Assembly: GCA_023391695.1 (NCBI GenBank)
Contig: JAEWAK010000007.1
Coordinates: forward strand, 284,102 to 348,101
Length of the DNA stretch: 64,000 bases
Source: Bacillota bacterium
GTDB lineage: Bacteria > Bacillota > Clostridia > Lachnospirales > Lachnospiraceae
Direction: 5' to 3'
Shown here: piece after piece, positions 10,282-18,540 of the stretch
Numbering within the stretch: the stretch's first letter is position 1
Layout: each line of letters begins with the position of its first letter
Notes under the pieces: generated by a model
The model's database searches: none
What the model was told of the DNA's origin: nothing
The model's input: the letters and a program-made list of their open reading frames with translations, nothing else
Made by a program: the position numbers and the translations under genes

Positions 10282-11796
10282 TTATTGGGGTATGGCATCC
10301 ACTTTTTTATCAAATTTCGTTGCATATTCCAAGATGATATCCTGGGTCGCTTCCTCAATTCCCAATTCTCCCGTGATCCTGCCGTCGCACATTACCAGGA
10401 TACGGTCACTGATCCCCAGTACTTCCGGCATTTCGGAGGACACGAATAGAACTCCGACCCCTTTGCTTTTAAGGTCATTCATAAGATTGTAAATCTCCAC
10501 CTTGGCCGCTACGTCAATCCCTCTGGTAGGTTCATCGAATATAACCACACGGGAATTCCTTGCCAGCCATTTTCCAACTACCACCTTCTGCTGGTTACCA
10601 CCGGACAGGCTGCCTGCATCCGCTTCCGAATCTGCAAGCTTGATTTTCAAATCCTTTACCGCCCTTTCCACCATAACAGTTTCCTTTTTCTTATTTACTA
10701 CCCCTGCTTCATTGCAGATAATATCCAGGTTGGGCAGTGCGATATTTTCCCTGACGCTCAGCTTCGTACACAGGCCGTCCTTTTTTCTGTCTTCCGGAGC
10801 CAGGACGATCCCTGCCTTTTTGGCATCAGAGGGTTTACCTATAGTTACCTTCCTGCCGTCCAGTATGATATCACCGGAACTTTTTCTATCCACTCCGAAT
10901 ATTGCCCTTGTGGTTTCCGTGCGCCCCGCCCCCATAAGGCCGGCAATGCCTACAATTTCACCTTCATATAAATCAAAATTTATATTGCGTACCAGTTTAC
11001 CGGCGTTTAAATTCCGTACCTCTAAAATCTTATTGCCCCGCTTGCATTCCACCCTGGGGAACTTTTCTTTGATTTCCCGTCCGACCATATTGGAAATGAT
11101 TTCAGATAATGTGGTATTCTTAAAATCCATACTGGTTATGTACTGCCCATCCCGTAAAATGGTCACGCGGTCAACGATATGCTGTAATTCCTCCAAACGG
11201 TGGGAGATATATACAATACCGCAGCCCTCCTTTTTCAGCTGCCTGATAATGGCAAACAGCTCATTGATTTCCTTTGAGGTAAGGGCGGAAGTCGGTTCAT
11301 CCATGATCAATACCCTGGCATTGGCAGACAGTGCCTTGGCGATTTCCACCATCTGCTGTTTGGATACCGATAAATCTCCGACTATGGTATCCGGTTCGAT
11401 GTCAATATTTAATTTTTTCAGGATCTTACCTGCTTCCTGCTTCATTTCATGGTCGGAAAGGATTCCGTTCCTTATGATTTCCCTGCCAAGGAATATATTT
11501 TCCGCCACTGATAAATGGCCGCACATATTAAGCTCCTGGTGTATAATGGCAATCCCCAGTTCCTGAGCCTTTTTCGGGGTCATCTCCTCCACTTCCCTTC
11601 CAAAGACCGTAATGGTACCACTGTCCTTGGGGTATACACCGCTTAGGATCTTCATTAAGGTAGATTTGCCCGCACCGTTTTCTCCCAATAATGCAAGTAC
11701 CTCACCCGACCGAAGTTCGAAGGAAACATTATTTAACGCTTTTACACCCGGAAAGCTTTTATTAACATGTTTAATTTCCACTATATTTTCCTGCAT
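10282..11796 (-). CDS. sugar ABC transporter tandem ATPase (RbsA-like)
   Basis: 504 residues and two ABC domains. The first has an intact Walker A (GENGAGKSTL), Walker B (VLIMDEPTSALT) and a degenerate signature (LSVSKQQ). The second lacks a canonical P-loop (GLMGAGRTET) but keeps LSGGNQQK and VVIFDEPTRGIDV. This asymmetry is normal for CUT2 ATPases. It powers uptake through the permease encoded just downstream and serves as an intact reference for the degenerate paralog at 12414-13865. Confidence 0.95.
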   Translation of the reverse strand: MQENIVEIKHVNKSFPGVKALNNVSFELRSGEVLALLGENGAGKSTLMKILSGVYPKDSGTITVFGREVEEMTPKKAQELGIAIIHQELNMCGHLSVAENIFLGREIIRNGILSDHEMKQEAGKILKKLNIDIEPDTIVGDLSVSKQQMVEIAKALSANARVLIMDEPTSALTSKEINELFAIIRQLKKEGCGIVYISHRLEELQHIVDRVTILRDGQYITSMDFKNTTLSEIISNMVGREIKEKFPRVECKRGNKILEVRNLNAGKLVRNINFDLYEGEIVGIAGLMGAGRTETTRAIFGVDRKSSGDIILDGRKVTIGKPSDAKKAGIVLAPEDRKKDGLCTKLSVRENIALPNLDIICNEAGVVNKKKETVMVERAVKDLKIKLADSEADAGSLSGGNQQKVVVGKWLARNSRVVIFDEPTRGIDVAAKVEIYNLMNDLKSKGVGVLFVSSEMPEVLGISDRILVMCDGRITGELGIEEATQDIILEYATKFDKKVDAIPQ

Positions 11797-12183
11797 AGAT
11801 TTAACCCTGTCTTTCTTTTCTTTTCGTGTAACATAAAACCTCGGATTCTTAAAGTGGCTTAACAGTTACGCTATTGCTTCTTTTGAGTATAGCATCCATA
11901 CCTTCCTGAAAACAGGGGTATATCCTTTGTTTTAAGGGGACATTTCTTGGATTTTTAAGATACCTCCTGTACCATCCTCTCTTTTGTTACGAAGGGCAGA
12001 AGCTGTGTCTTATTAAGAAAAATTTCGGAGGGATGGCTGCAGGTAAGGAAAATACTTCACGAGTAACTCCACGCTGAAAAGATTAAATCACCGGAACAAA
12101 ATGAACTATCAATTAAACGGATAATAATTGACATAAGCAGTATTATTCGAATTTTATAAAGGGATAACGTAAGATACCCAGAA
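11797..12183. other. gene-free leader upstream of the RbsA-like gene
   Basis: No credible ORF. The promoter of the transporter operon is expected here on the minus strand, but I could not fix one. A plus-strand TTGACA at about 12128 with an AT-rich -10 region points into the adjacent repeat and not to a gene. Confidence 0.4.
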
Positions 12184-12342
12184 CATGCTTGAAAAATCAC
12201 TGCACCGTTCTGAACGCCCCACTATGTGTAATTCTGCATCACAATTTTGGGAACGCAGCCCCGCTGCGCACCCAAAATCGTTTCTTGTCTCCCACAAAAT
12301 GGAGCATCCGGCCCGGCACAAACATTTTTCAAACTCACTCTG
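12184..12342 (-). repeat. family-1 palindromic MITE-like repeat, copy 1
   Basis: About 160 bp. It begins CATGCTTGAAAAATCACTG and ends in the inverted form (CATTTTTCAAACTCACTC), with CACCGTTCTGAACGCCCCAC near one end and CCCACAAAATGGAGCATCC near the other. Other copies lie at 15271-15432 and 22930-23093. It encodes nothing and separates the degenerate ATPase gene from the RbsA-like gene. Confidence 0.75.
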
Positions 12343-12413
12343 GTATAAGGCCTGTCCCTGCATGCCCTGGCATACTCAAGGACCGGGTGACTTTGGCAGA
12401 CAGATCCGTTTTA

Positions 12414-13865
12414 TCATTCATAATACATAATATGGGAAAATTCATTCTTATCATAAGAATTTATGATCTGTCCGTCTTTTAAAATAAACAGACGGTCAGC
12501 CACTGCCAGGCTATCTTCTATATTCAGTGAGAAGATGACTATGGTAATTCCCTTTTTCTTTAATTCATATAATAAATCCACAATGTGTTTCCTCAAATAC
12601 ATATCCGCCCCGTTGCAGGGCTGGACGCAGAACAGTATTTTGGGGTTATACAGATGTACCCGGTAATATACCAGATTATATAAAGACTTTAATTCCAGAT
12701 GATTTAAATTGGCTGCATAAATATCTTCCCCTACATAACCTTTATATTCCTCAATAATACTTTCTTTAAAGCGGCGTTTTATTTTGGTACGGCCCAACTT
12801 TAGATCAGTCAGGAAGTTCAGGTTTTCCGCATAGCTCATGTCCCGGAACAGCATTGTTTTGACCGGATTCTTATTGATTGTCAGAATTTTATTTTCAATG
12901 GCTTTTGCGGCTTTTCTCCTGGAATATTTCTCATTGTTATAATAAATATTCCCTCTTACGGGCACCTTCTGTCCATACATCAAATCCAGAAAATCGGTGC
13001 AGATATCATTGCTTTTATCCAGGATTACCACACATTCCCCCTTCTGTACGGAGAAGGTGACGTCCTTTAAAGTCTCGGTAGAAACCCGTTCAAAGGTCAG
13101 GATTCCCTGCTCCACCTCAGCTCTTTGCATGGGTTCCCCTACTTCAAAGGAAATAGTATAGGGTTTGATATTCTTATCCGTTAACTCATCATGGTCTAAA
13201 ATTTTAATCGCCCTTGCATTCCGCATCAGGATAACACGGCTGCAGATGGGGAAGAGTTTCTCATGATGGCTGCAGATATATATAAATGAAACTCCCTTTT
13301 TACTGTAATACCGGACATATTCATAAAACTTTGCCAGATCCACGGCACTTAAAAAGCTGGTAATGTCCTGTATTATAATCAGTTTAGAGTCGGCTACAAT
13401 AGCCTGGAACAGTTCCACCAGGCACCTTTCCAGCCGGGTCAACTCAGATATGAGCTTGTCCGGGTCAATTAAGCTGTTCATTTCCTTAAATAAAAAATAG
13501 AACTGGTTCCGCAGCTGCCTGCGGTTTATCAGGTGTTTTTTCAGACCCCGCCGCATGACAAATATATTTTCCATAACCGTCAGATTGGTGATCAGGCGGT
13601 TGTCCCGGCCGATCACATGGATGGGATTCATGGTCATATTACTGTATTCATAATAATTCACCAGCTCATTTTTATAATAAACACGTCCATAATCAATGGG
13701 TACATTCTTACATATGAGCTCCACCAGTTCTTTTTCCCCGTGAGCCGTTATAAAAATGAGCCCCATAATTTCCCCCTTAAAGATGTGAAAGTTAACATTA
13801 TCCAGTACAACAGCCCCATCTTCTTTTCGGGTAACATTTTCAATTCTGAGTACTTCCTCTTTCAT
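12414..13865 (-). CDS. degenerate tandem ABC ATPase, predicted catalytically dead
   Basis: 483 residues with the two-domain layout of RbsA-type sugar ATPases, but the catalytic motifs are gone in both halves. Where Walker A should be are GLIFITAHGEKELVELI (about 35-51) and VVILDKSNDICTDFLDL (about 280-296). Neither half has an LSGG signature. The Walker B places read LIIIQDITSFLS and ILFCVQPCNGADM, without the catalytic Glu. The reading frame is long and uninterrupted, has a good ribosome site (GGGGGAG), and keeps conserved positions such as IYICSHHEKLF (H-loop place) and LFILKDGQII, so it is not a pseudogene. It lies next to the histidine kinase and response regulator. I infer a regulatory or sensory role, not transport energisation. 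Confidence 0.8.
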   Translation of the reverse strand: MKEEVLRIENVTRKEDGAVVLDNVNFHIFKGEIMGLIFITAHGEKELVELICKNVPIDYGRVYYKNELVNYYEYSNMTMNPIHVIGRDNRLITNLTVMENIFVMRRGLKKHLINRRQLRNQFYFLFKEMNSLIDPDKLISELTRLERCLVELFQAIVADSKLIIIQDITSFLSAVDLAKFYEYVRYYSKKGVSFIYICSHHEKLFPICSRVILMRNARAIKILDHDELTDKNIKPYTISFEVGEPMQRAEVEQGILTFERVSTETLKDVTFSVQKGECVVILDKSNDICTDFLDLMYGQKVPVRGNIYYNNEKYSRRKAAKAIENKILTINKNPVKTMLFRDMSYAENLNFLTDLKLGRTKIKRRFKESIIEEYKGYVGEDIYAANLNHLELKSLYNLVYYRVHLYNPKILFCVQPCNGADMYLRKHIVDLLYELKKKGITIVIFSLNIEDSLAVADRLFILKDGQIINSYDKNEFSHIMYYE

Positions 13866-14023
13866 CGCCCAAACTCCCCCCTGATCACTATCCCGATTCC
13901 CTGCCGCATTACCTCTTATATCTGGTTATGAATTGTTATTTATAACCAGCTCCGGTGCTGCATAATACAGTTATTTATTAAGTCAAAGTGATTAAATTTC
14001 CCCTCATTCAGACGATATCCTTA

Positions 14024-15037
14024 TCAGTCTTCGGTAATATAGGGAATGGTAATCTCCACATCCGTTCCTTCGTTCAACGTACTGTAAATATAAAGCCCGT
14101 ATTCATCACCAAATAAAAGTTTGATACGGCTGTTTACATTAGTCAGGGCGATGCCGCCCCTGCTGGTATCCGACTGCATATCATCAATGGAAACTGCCCT
14201 GAGTTTTTTATTCAGTTCCTTTACCTTATCCTCACTGATGCCCAAGCCATTATCCGATACGGTAATGATCAAACGGTTTTTCGTACCTTCTATCTTAATG
14301 CGCACCGTTCCCTGCCCTAATTTCTGTTCCAGCCCGTGGTAGATGGAATTTTCTATAATGGGCTGCAAGGTTAATTTCGGGATCTTTGCGATCAATAACT
14401 CTGCTTCCTCTTCCTTATCAATATCAACAGTCATGGTTAAACGGTCCTCAAACCGGAACTGCTGTATGATATAATAATTTTTGACATTTTTCAGTTCACT
14501 CTCTAAGGTTACCAGATGTTCCACATTGGATATGGTATACCGGAAAAAGGAGGACAGGGCTTCCGTCATCCTGGCTACCCCGTCAATTCCTGCATACAGG
14601 GCTTCACTGCGGATGCCCTCCAGGGTATTATACAGAAAGTGGGGATTGATCTGGTTCTGCAGGGCTAAATATTCCGCCTGCTTTATGGATACATTAATCA
14701 GTTCCTTGGTATTTAGCATCTCTTTAAACTTATTATTCATTTTATCAACCATGGGGCTGATCGGATGCCGCAGCTCGAATATCCCCTGGAGTATGTATCC
14801 CTTGGTAAATAACCGCATGATTTTCTTTGTTTCCAGATAAGGTTTATATACCCAGATATAATATATATAAAGCATTACGGCAAATAATAAAAACAATATT
14901 ACAACTGTAATTCTAAAAGGAGGATCCGGTCTTGAGCTGAAGGCGATAAATATTAATAACCCTAAAGTAAAAACTGCCAGGAAAAACATTATGATACAAT
15001 TACGGTATATAATGTATTTGAAATTTTCTTTTTTCAT
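14024..15037 (-). CDS. YesM-like sensor histidine kinase lacking an extracellular sensor
   Basis: 337 residues from the ATG at 15037, which has GGAGG 5 nt upstream; an upstream in-frame ATG at 15331 would read through repeat DNA and is rejected. Two hydrophobic helices (about 12-31 and 41-60) are separated by under ten residues, so there is essentially no extracellular domain. The His_kinase box is LALQNQINPHFLYNTLEGIRSEA (phosphoacceptor His in NPHFLYN), and the HATPase has LTLQPIIENSIYHGLE, VSDNGLGI and GGIALTNVNSRIKLLFG. YesM kinases phosphorylate YesN-type regulators, here encoded just upstream at 15430-17055. With no sensor of its own it probably needs a partner; the adjacent degenerate ATPase is the obvious candidate. 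Confidence 0.92.
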   Translation of the reverse strand: MKKENFKYIIYRNCIIMFFLAVFTLGLLIFIAFSSRPDPPFRITVVILFLLFAVMLYIYYIWVYKPYLETKKIMRLFTKGYILQGIFELRHPISPMVDKMNNKFKEMLNTKELINVSIKQAEYLALQNQINPHFLYNTLEGIRSEALYAGIDGVARMTEALSSFFRYTISNVEHLVTLESELKNVKNYYIIQQFRFEDRLTMTVDIDKEEEAELLIAKIPKLTLQPIIENSIYHGLEQKLGQGTVRIKIEGTKNRLIITVSDNGLGISEDKVKELNKKLRAVSIDDMQSDTSRGGIALTNVNSRIKLLFGDEYGLYIYSTLNEGTDVEITIPYITED

Positions 15038-15082
15038 AGTTTCCTCCAATTTATTGCTGAATTTATTACAGACTGCTAATAC

Positions 15083-15109
15083 TGACCGCCTGGTATCCTG
15101 ACTAATGAT
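15083..15109. repeat. family-3 repeat end, partial copy
   Basis: CTGACCGCCTGGTATCCTG and ACTAAT match the left end of the fuller element at 47924-48068 (CTGACCGCCTGATATCTTG ACTAAT). A related TGACACCTTGACTAAT occurs about 100 bp further right. The element appears broken or rearranged. Confidence 0.45.
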
Positions 15110-15270
15110 CCCGGCTGATTTGCCCCACCCCGGTGTTAATATTTCCTGGAAATACACTGCAATTCCAATAAATTGGTTTTGCACCGGCACGCTGACACCT
15201 TGACTAATAACCTGCCTTCGTCTCCATCTGCTGCGCCATTGGTCAAAGTGCCAACATAGCAGGATACTGA

Positions 15271-15432
15271 AATGTGTTTGAAAAATCATTGCACCGTTCT
15301 GAACGCTCCACTTTGCGGCATACTGCGTCACAGTTTTAGGAATTTAGCCCCACTACGCACCCAAAACAAGTTTCTTACTTCCCACAAAGTGGGGCATCCA
15401 GTCCGGTACAAGCATTTTCCAAACACACTCTA
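15271..15432 (-). repeat. family-1 palindromic MITE-like repeat, copy 2
   Basis: ATGTGTTTGAAAAATCATTG at one end and CATTTTCCAAACACACTC at the other, with CACCGTTCTGAACGCTCCAC and CCCACAAAGTGGGGCATCC inside. Same orientation as copy 1, opposite to copy 3. Its last bases (CTAG) supply the stop codon of the response-regulator gene that ends at 15430. Confidence 0.8.
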
Positions 15433-17055
15433 GGAATATAACTTACGGTATTCGTTCGGTTTTAATCCGGTAAACTTTTTAAAGCTTTTCGTAAAATATT
15501 TTATATCACTGTAGCCCACTTCTTCACAGATGGTCACAATGCTTTTATTGGTTTCTTTTAACAGCTCTTTACTTTGATTCATACGGACGCTTGATAAATA
15601 TTCCAAAAAGGTATTCCCTGTCTCCTTCTTAAACAGAGTACTGAAATAGGTTGCATTAAAACCCACATGAGCGCTGACCTCATCCAGGGAAATTGATTTC
15701 ATATAGTTATTTTCTATGTATTGTTTTGCCATGCGGATCGGTTTGATGTTCACCTGTTTCCTGTCTTCAATCACCTTGTTTAAGGATTCCGATATGGTTT
15801 TGTTTAAAAGCTTAAATAACTCCTGTACGGAACTGCAGTCGCCGGCAGCCTCATTAAAATCATTTATAAAATGATCCGCATTGGAAACAACCGCTTTATT
15901 AGCCCTCATGGACAGTAGATATACATTACATACTTCTTTCGTCATCTGCAGGATTTCATGTCCGGTGGTTTCTGCCCTTTTCAGTAAATTCCTTTTCAGG
16001 GTTTCCAAATCTTTTATGACCGCCGCCAAATCCAGGTTATTCAGAGCAGCGGTAAAATTCCGGTTAAAATCATAAAATATGGGACTGTCTGCCAGATTCT
16101 CCCCCGTCTCGGCTTCAAATTCCAGCACTTTGCCGGTTCCAAGAAATAATCTCTGCTGCAATGCATAGTCAGACTTTTTGAAAGATTCCATCAGGTATGT
16201 TACATCCGTGACCGGGCTGCCCAATCCGATGGTAACCTCTAACTGCTGGTAAATTGCATCCTGGAGGATATTTTCGTCAATTACTGTCTTTAACAGTTTA
16301 CGGATTTCCTTAACCTGCTCCGGCGCATAATTCAGTATACAGAATACGGTATTATTATCAAAATAAACCCCAAAGTCATGGCATACCGGACGGAGTATTT
16401 TTTTAAGCAGATCCACTGTCTTTTCTTCTAAGATGGAGGTGTTGCCGTAATTTAATAAACGGACATGATCCAGTTTTAAACACACCGTTTGGAAATATCC
16501 TTTTTGAAAATTATAGTTATATTCTGAATTTATTTTATCTATGGTTAAATTGGTTTTATTCATTACCCCCGTAATTACCCCCGTAAATAATATATCAGTA
16601 AACAATCCCTTGCGAAGCTTTACTTTATTGCTCTCCAGGTCTTTTTTTAATTGCTCCCGGCCTTTTCGCAGGTCATTTTTCTCCTGTAATTTTATCTGCA
16701 TTTTACTTAAGGTTGACACCAAATCTTCTTTTTTTATCGGCTTCAGCAAATAATCATTTACACCGAACTTAATTGCCGTCTGTGCATATTCGAAATGCCG
16801 GTATCCGCTGATGATGATAAATTCAATTGTGTTATCTGCCGCTTTCACCTGTTCAATCATTTCCAATCCATTCAGCCCAGGCATACGGATGTCAGTTATG
16901 ATCAAATCGGGAGCGTGCTCCCTTACCTGCTCAAGTACTTCAATTCCATTATTCACAATTGCCGCCACTTCCATATCAAATTCTTTCCAGTCAACCAGCA
17001 TGTAAATTAATTGGCATACCTTTTTTTCGTCATCAGCTATGATTACCTTACTCAT
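15430..17055 (-). CDS. YesN-like response regulator with AraC DNA-binding domain
   Basis: 541 residues. The N-terminal receiver (about 1-120) has VIIADDEKKVC, phosphoacceptor Asp in LIITDIRMPGLNGLEM, and YLLKPIKKEDL. A long middle region (about 130-420) is typical of large YesN regulators. The C-terminal AraC domain has SLDEVSAHVGFNATYFSTLFKKETG and ICEEVGYSDIKYFTKSFKKFTG. It pairs with the kinase at 14024-15037, which is 392 bp downstream across repeat DNA. Probable targets are the sugar transporter and GH92. Start GAAAGG...ATG is acceptable. Confidence 0.95.
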   Translation of the reverse strand: MSKVIIADDEKKVCQLIYMLVDWKEFDMEVAAIVNNGIEVLEQVREHAPDLIITDIRMPGLNGLEMIEQVKAADNTIEFIIISGYRHFEYAQTAIKFGVNDYLLKPIKKEDLVSTLSKMQIKLQEKNDLRKGREQLKKDLESNKVKLRKGLFTDILFTGVITGVMNKTNLTIDKINSEYNYNFQKGYFQTVCLKLDHVRLLNYGNTSILEEKTVDLLKKILRPVCHDFGVYFDNNTVFCILNYAPEQVKEIRKLLKTVIDENILQDAIYQQLEVTIGLGSPVTDVTYLMESFKKSDYALQQRLFLGTGKVLEFEAETGENLADSPIFYDFNRNFTAALNNLDLAAVIKDLETLKRNLLKRAETTGHEILQMTKEVCNVYLLSMRANKAVVSNADHFINDFNEAAGDCSSVQELFKLLNKTISESLNKVIEDRKQVNIKPIRMAKQYIENNYMKSISLDEVSAHVGFNATYFSTLFKKETGNTFLEYLSSVRMNQSKELLKETNKSIVTICEEVGYSDIKYFTKSFKKFTGLKPNEYRKLYS

Positions 17056-17087
17056 GTAAATCCATACCTTTCCTGCTTGATTACAAT

Positions 17088-17141
17088 AGTCAAAGCGGAT
17101 ATCCCCTTCCGCTTTGCAGCGGCTACCTATCCTATTGTCAC
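17088..17141. repeat. family-2 repeat, truncated copy
   Basis: GTCAAAGCGGATAT, CTTCCGCTTTGCAGCGGCTA and CTATCCTATTG match the left part of the 38850-38990 element read in reverse. It sits in the promoter region of the response-regulator gene. The rest of 17142-17388 shows no gene. Confidence 0.45.
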
Positions 17142-17388
17142 AATTCAGATAAAATATCTCACTGTTCTTTTATCCAGTTTTTCCCCACAATAATATCATG
17201 TTTTAATAGCGCATGCAATATCATTGTTACTTTTTACCAAAACCGAAAGCAAATTATTTAATTTTTTAACAAATTGCAGTATTACAGTATCCATGACAGC
17301 GGTACTATTCGATTTTGTAATGATAATTTTATCCATTTCAATTGACCAACTACTGAGGTTTCATTAAACTTAATATTGGAATAACTAA

Positions 17389-17425
17389 ATAAAGATAAAA
17401 AATAACAGGTGTGCTTTACACCTGT
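17389..17425 (-). terminator. intrinsic terminator for the nucleotidyltransferase gene
   Basis: On the minus strand ACAGGTGT-aaagc-ACACCTGT is followed by TATTTTTTATCTTTATT. It lies about 110 bp past the stop codon of the gene at 17534-17905. Confidence 0.75.
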
Positions 17426-17533
17426 CCAATAGGTTCCTCTATTTAACAATTTTTTATTTAAATCTAATTGGTTCTTTTGTTTTTATTACAATAGCCTCTT
17501 ATTTGCCGTACTTCATCTATAGCACTTTACTGG

Positions 17534-17905
17534 CTATTTCTTTTCTTTCTCAATCCAGATCACATCCTTTATTATGAAATCATAAAATGTTTCTCCTAAG
17601 CTTTCCTCTGTATCCCCAAAATCTAATAAGGCTTTTTTTTCTTTTAGTAATTCACCAATATAAATTATATCATAATCCCTTTTTGTTTTACTCTTCAGAT
17701 AATCATGTATCCTATATTCTAAAATAAGTACATTAAAATTATCACCGAAATCCACTGCTATATTCAAATCACTTTTTTTCTTAGGTGTTCCCTTTGCAAA
17801 TGAACCGGCTAACCCTAATTTGCAATCTGCAATATTTAGTTCATGTACCATATCACTTAATAATTTAATTGCATCATCTTTCGTTTGAATGTTCTCCTGC
17901 AACAT
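17534..17905 (-). CDS. small Pol-beta-type nucleotidyltransferase domain protein
   Basis: 123 residues from the ATG at 17905, chosen because GGAGGG lies just upstream; a longer in-frame ATG at 17986 has no such site. The motif GSFAKGTPKKKSDLNIAVDFG fits the GS(x10)DxD signature of minimal nucleotidyltransferases. Such proteins occur as MNT/MntA antitoxins paired with HEPN toxins, and as aminoglycoside-type or orphan NTases. No HEPN partner is adjacent, so a toxin-antitoxin role is unsupported. DLNIAV replaces the usual D-x-D spacing (DxD read as D-L-N then V-D), so activity is uncertain. Confidence 0.75.
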   Translation of the reverse strand: MLQENIQTKDDAIKLLSDMVHELNIADCKLGLAGSFAKGTPKKKSDLNIAVDFGDNFNVLILEYRIHDYLKSKTKRDYDIIYIGELLKEKKALLDFGDTEESLGETFYDFIIKDVIWIEKEKK

Positions 17906-18175
17906 GTCAATTACCCTCCACATTATTTTACCATATCCGCAAGCTCCCATGGTATGCGCAGCCTTACGGCGTTGATGCACACTCACTTTGTTTAGCGTGG
18001 TATAATATCTGATTAATTATACCATCCGGTGAACGGCATATATCTAAATAAGTAGTATGTTGTGACAATAACTATTAATATTTTTAAATGCTAATTCTTA
18101 ATCCGGTTTTTTATTATTAAAAATAAAATATAGTCATTATTTGACTTCATGTTAATCATATGCTAAAATATAAAT

Positions 18176-18271
18176 AGAAAGCAACCAGTTCCAAGATGAC
18201 TTGGTCGCCAAAATTAATTATTTTTAAGAAAAATAATCACTGTCTTTGGAGTGAGGGTGATTATTTTTTTG
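18176..18271 (+). ncRNA. antisense RNA of a type I toxin-antitoxin pair (RatA-like)
   Basis: A plus-strand promoter is visible: TTGACT at 18141, 17-nt spacer, TAAAAT at 18164. The transcript would begin near 18176, fold AACCAGTTCCAAGATGACTTGGTCG as a 5' hairpin, and stop at the intrinsic terminator AATAATCAC...GGTGATTATTTTTTT (18232-18270). Its 3' half is complementary to the last 48 nt of the toxin ORF on the minus strand. This tail-to-tail overlap is how Bacillus RatA represses txpA. The RNA itself is inferred from promoter and terminator only. Confidence 0.65.
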
Positions 18272-18349
18272 TTTATCTTTATAGTTTAATATCACAAATA
18301 TAAGTCCTACAACACTTACTATAAGCATTAATTCCTCATATGTAGACAA
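18224..18349 (-). CDS. putative holin-like type I toxin (TxpA/Hol_Tox type)
   Basis: 41 residues starting at TTG 18349. The site GGGGGTG ends 6 nt before this TTG. The protein reads STYEELMLI, then a single membrane helix VSVVGLIFVILNY, then a basic and polar tail KDKQKNNHPHSKDSDYFS. The opening STYEE-L-M-L followed by one TM helix and Lys residues is the hallmark of small holin-like Clostridia/Bacilli toxins. A possible -10 (TATAAT) lies on the minus strand at 18405-18410. The antisense RNA at 18176-18271 overlaps its 3' end. The family damages the membrane when unrepressed. Too short for ordinary ORF finders, hence easily missed. Confidence 0.75.
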   Translation of the reverse strand: MSTYEELMLIVSVVGLIFVILNYKDKQKNNHPHSKDSDYFS

Positions 18350-18540
18350 ACCATATCACCCCCTTTCGGGAGCGACTAATCACCCTGCAACTGATTGCAT
18401 TACCATTATATTCTAAATTATCTTATTAATCATGCTACGAATATCTTACGAGGTTTGATTGATAAATTTTCCCATACTGATTAATTGATTTTATTGTCTT
18501 ATTCTCTTTAAAAGTGCGTACTTATATGGAACAATATACT

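Noticed and set aside
14024..15331. 435-residue version of the histidine kinase starting at 15331
   Set aside because: The extra 98 residues translate repeat DNA (families 1 and 3). The ATG at 15037 has a strong ribosome site and starts the membrane helix.
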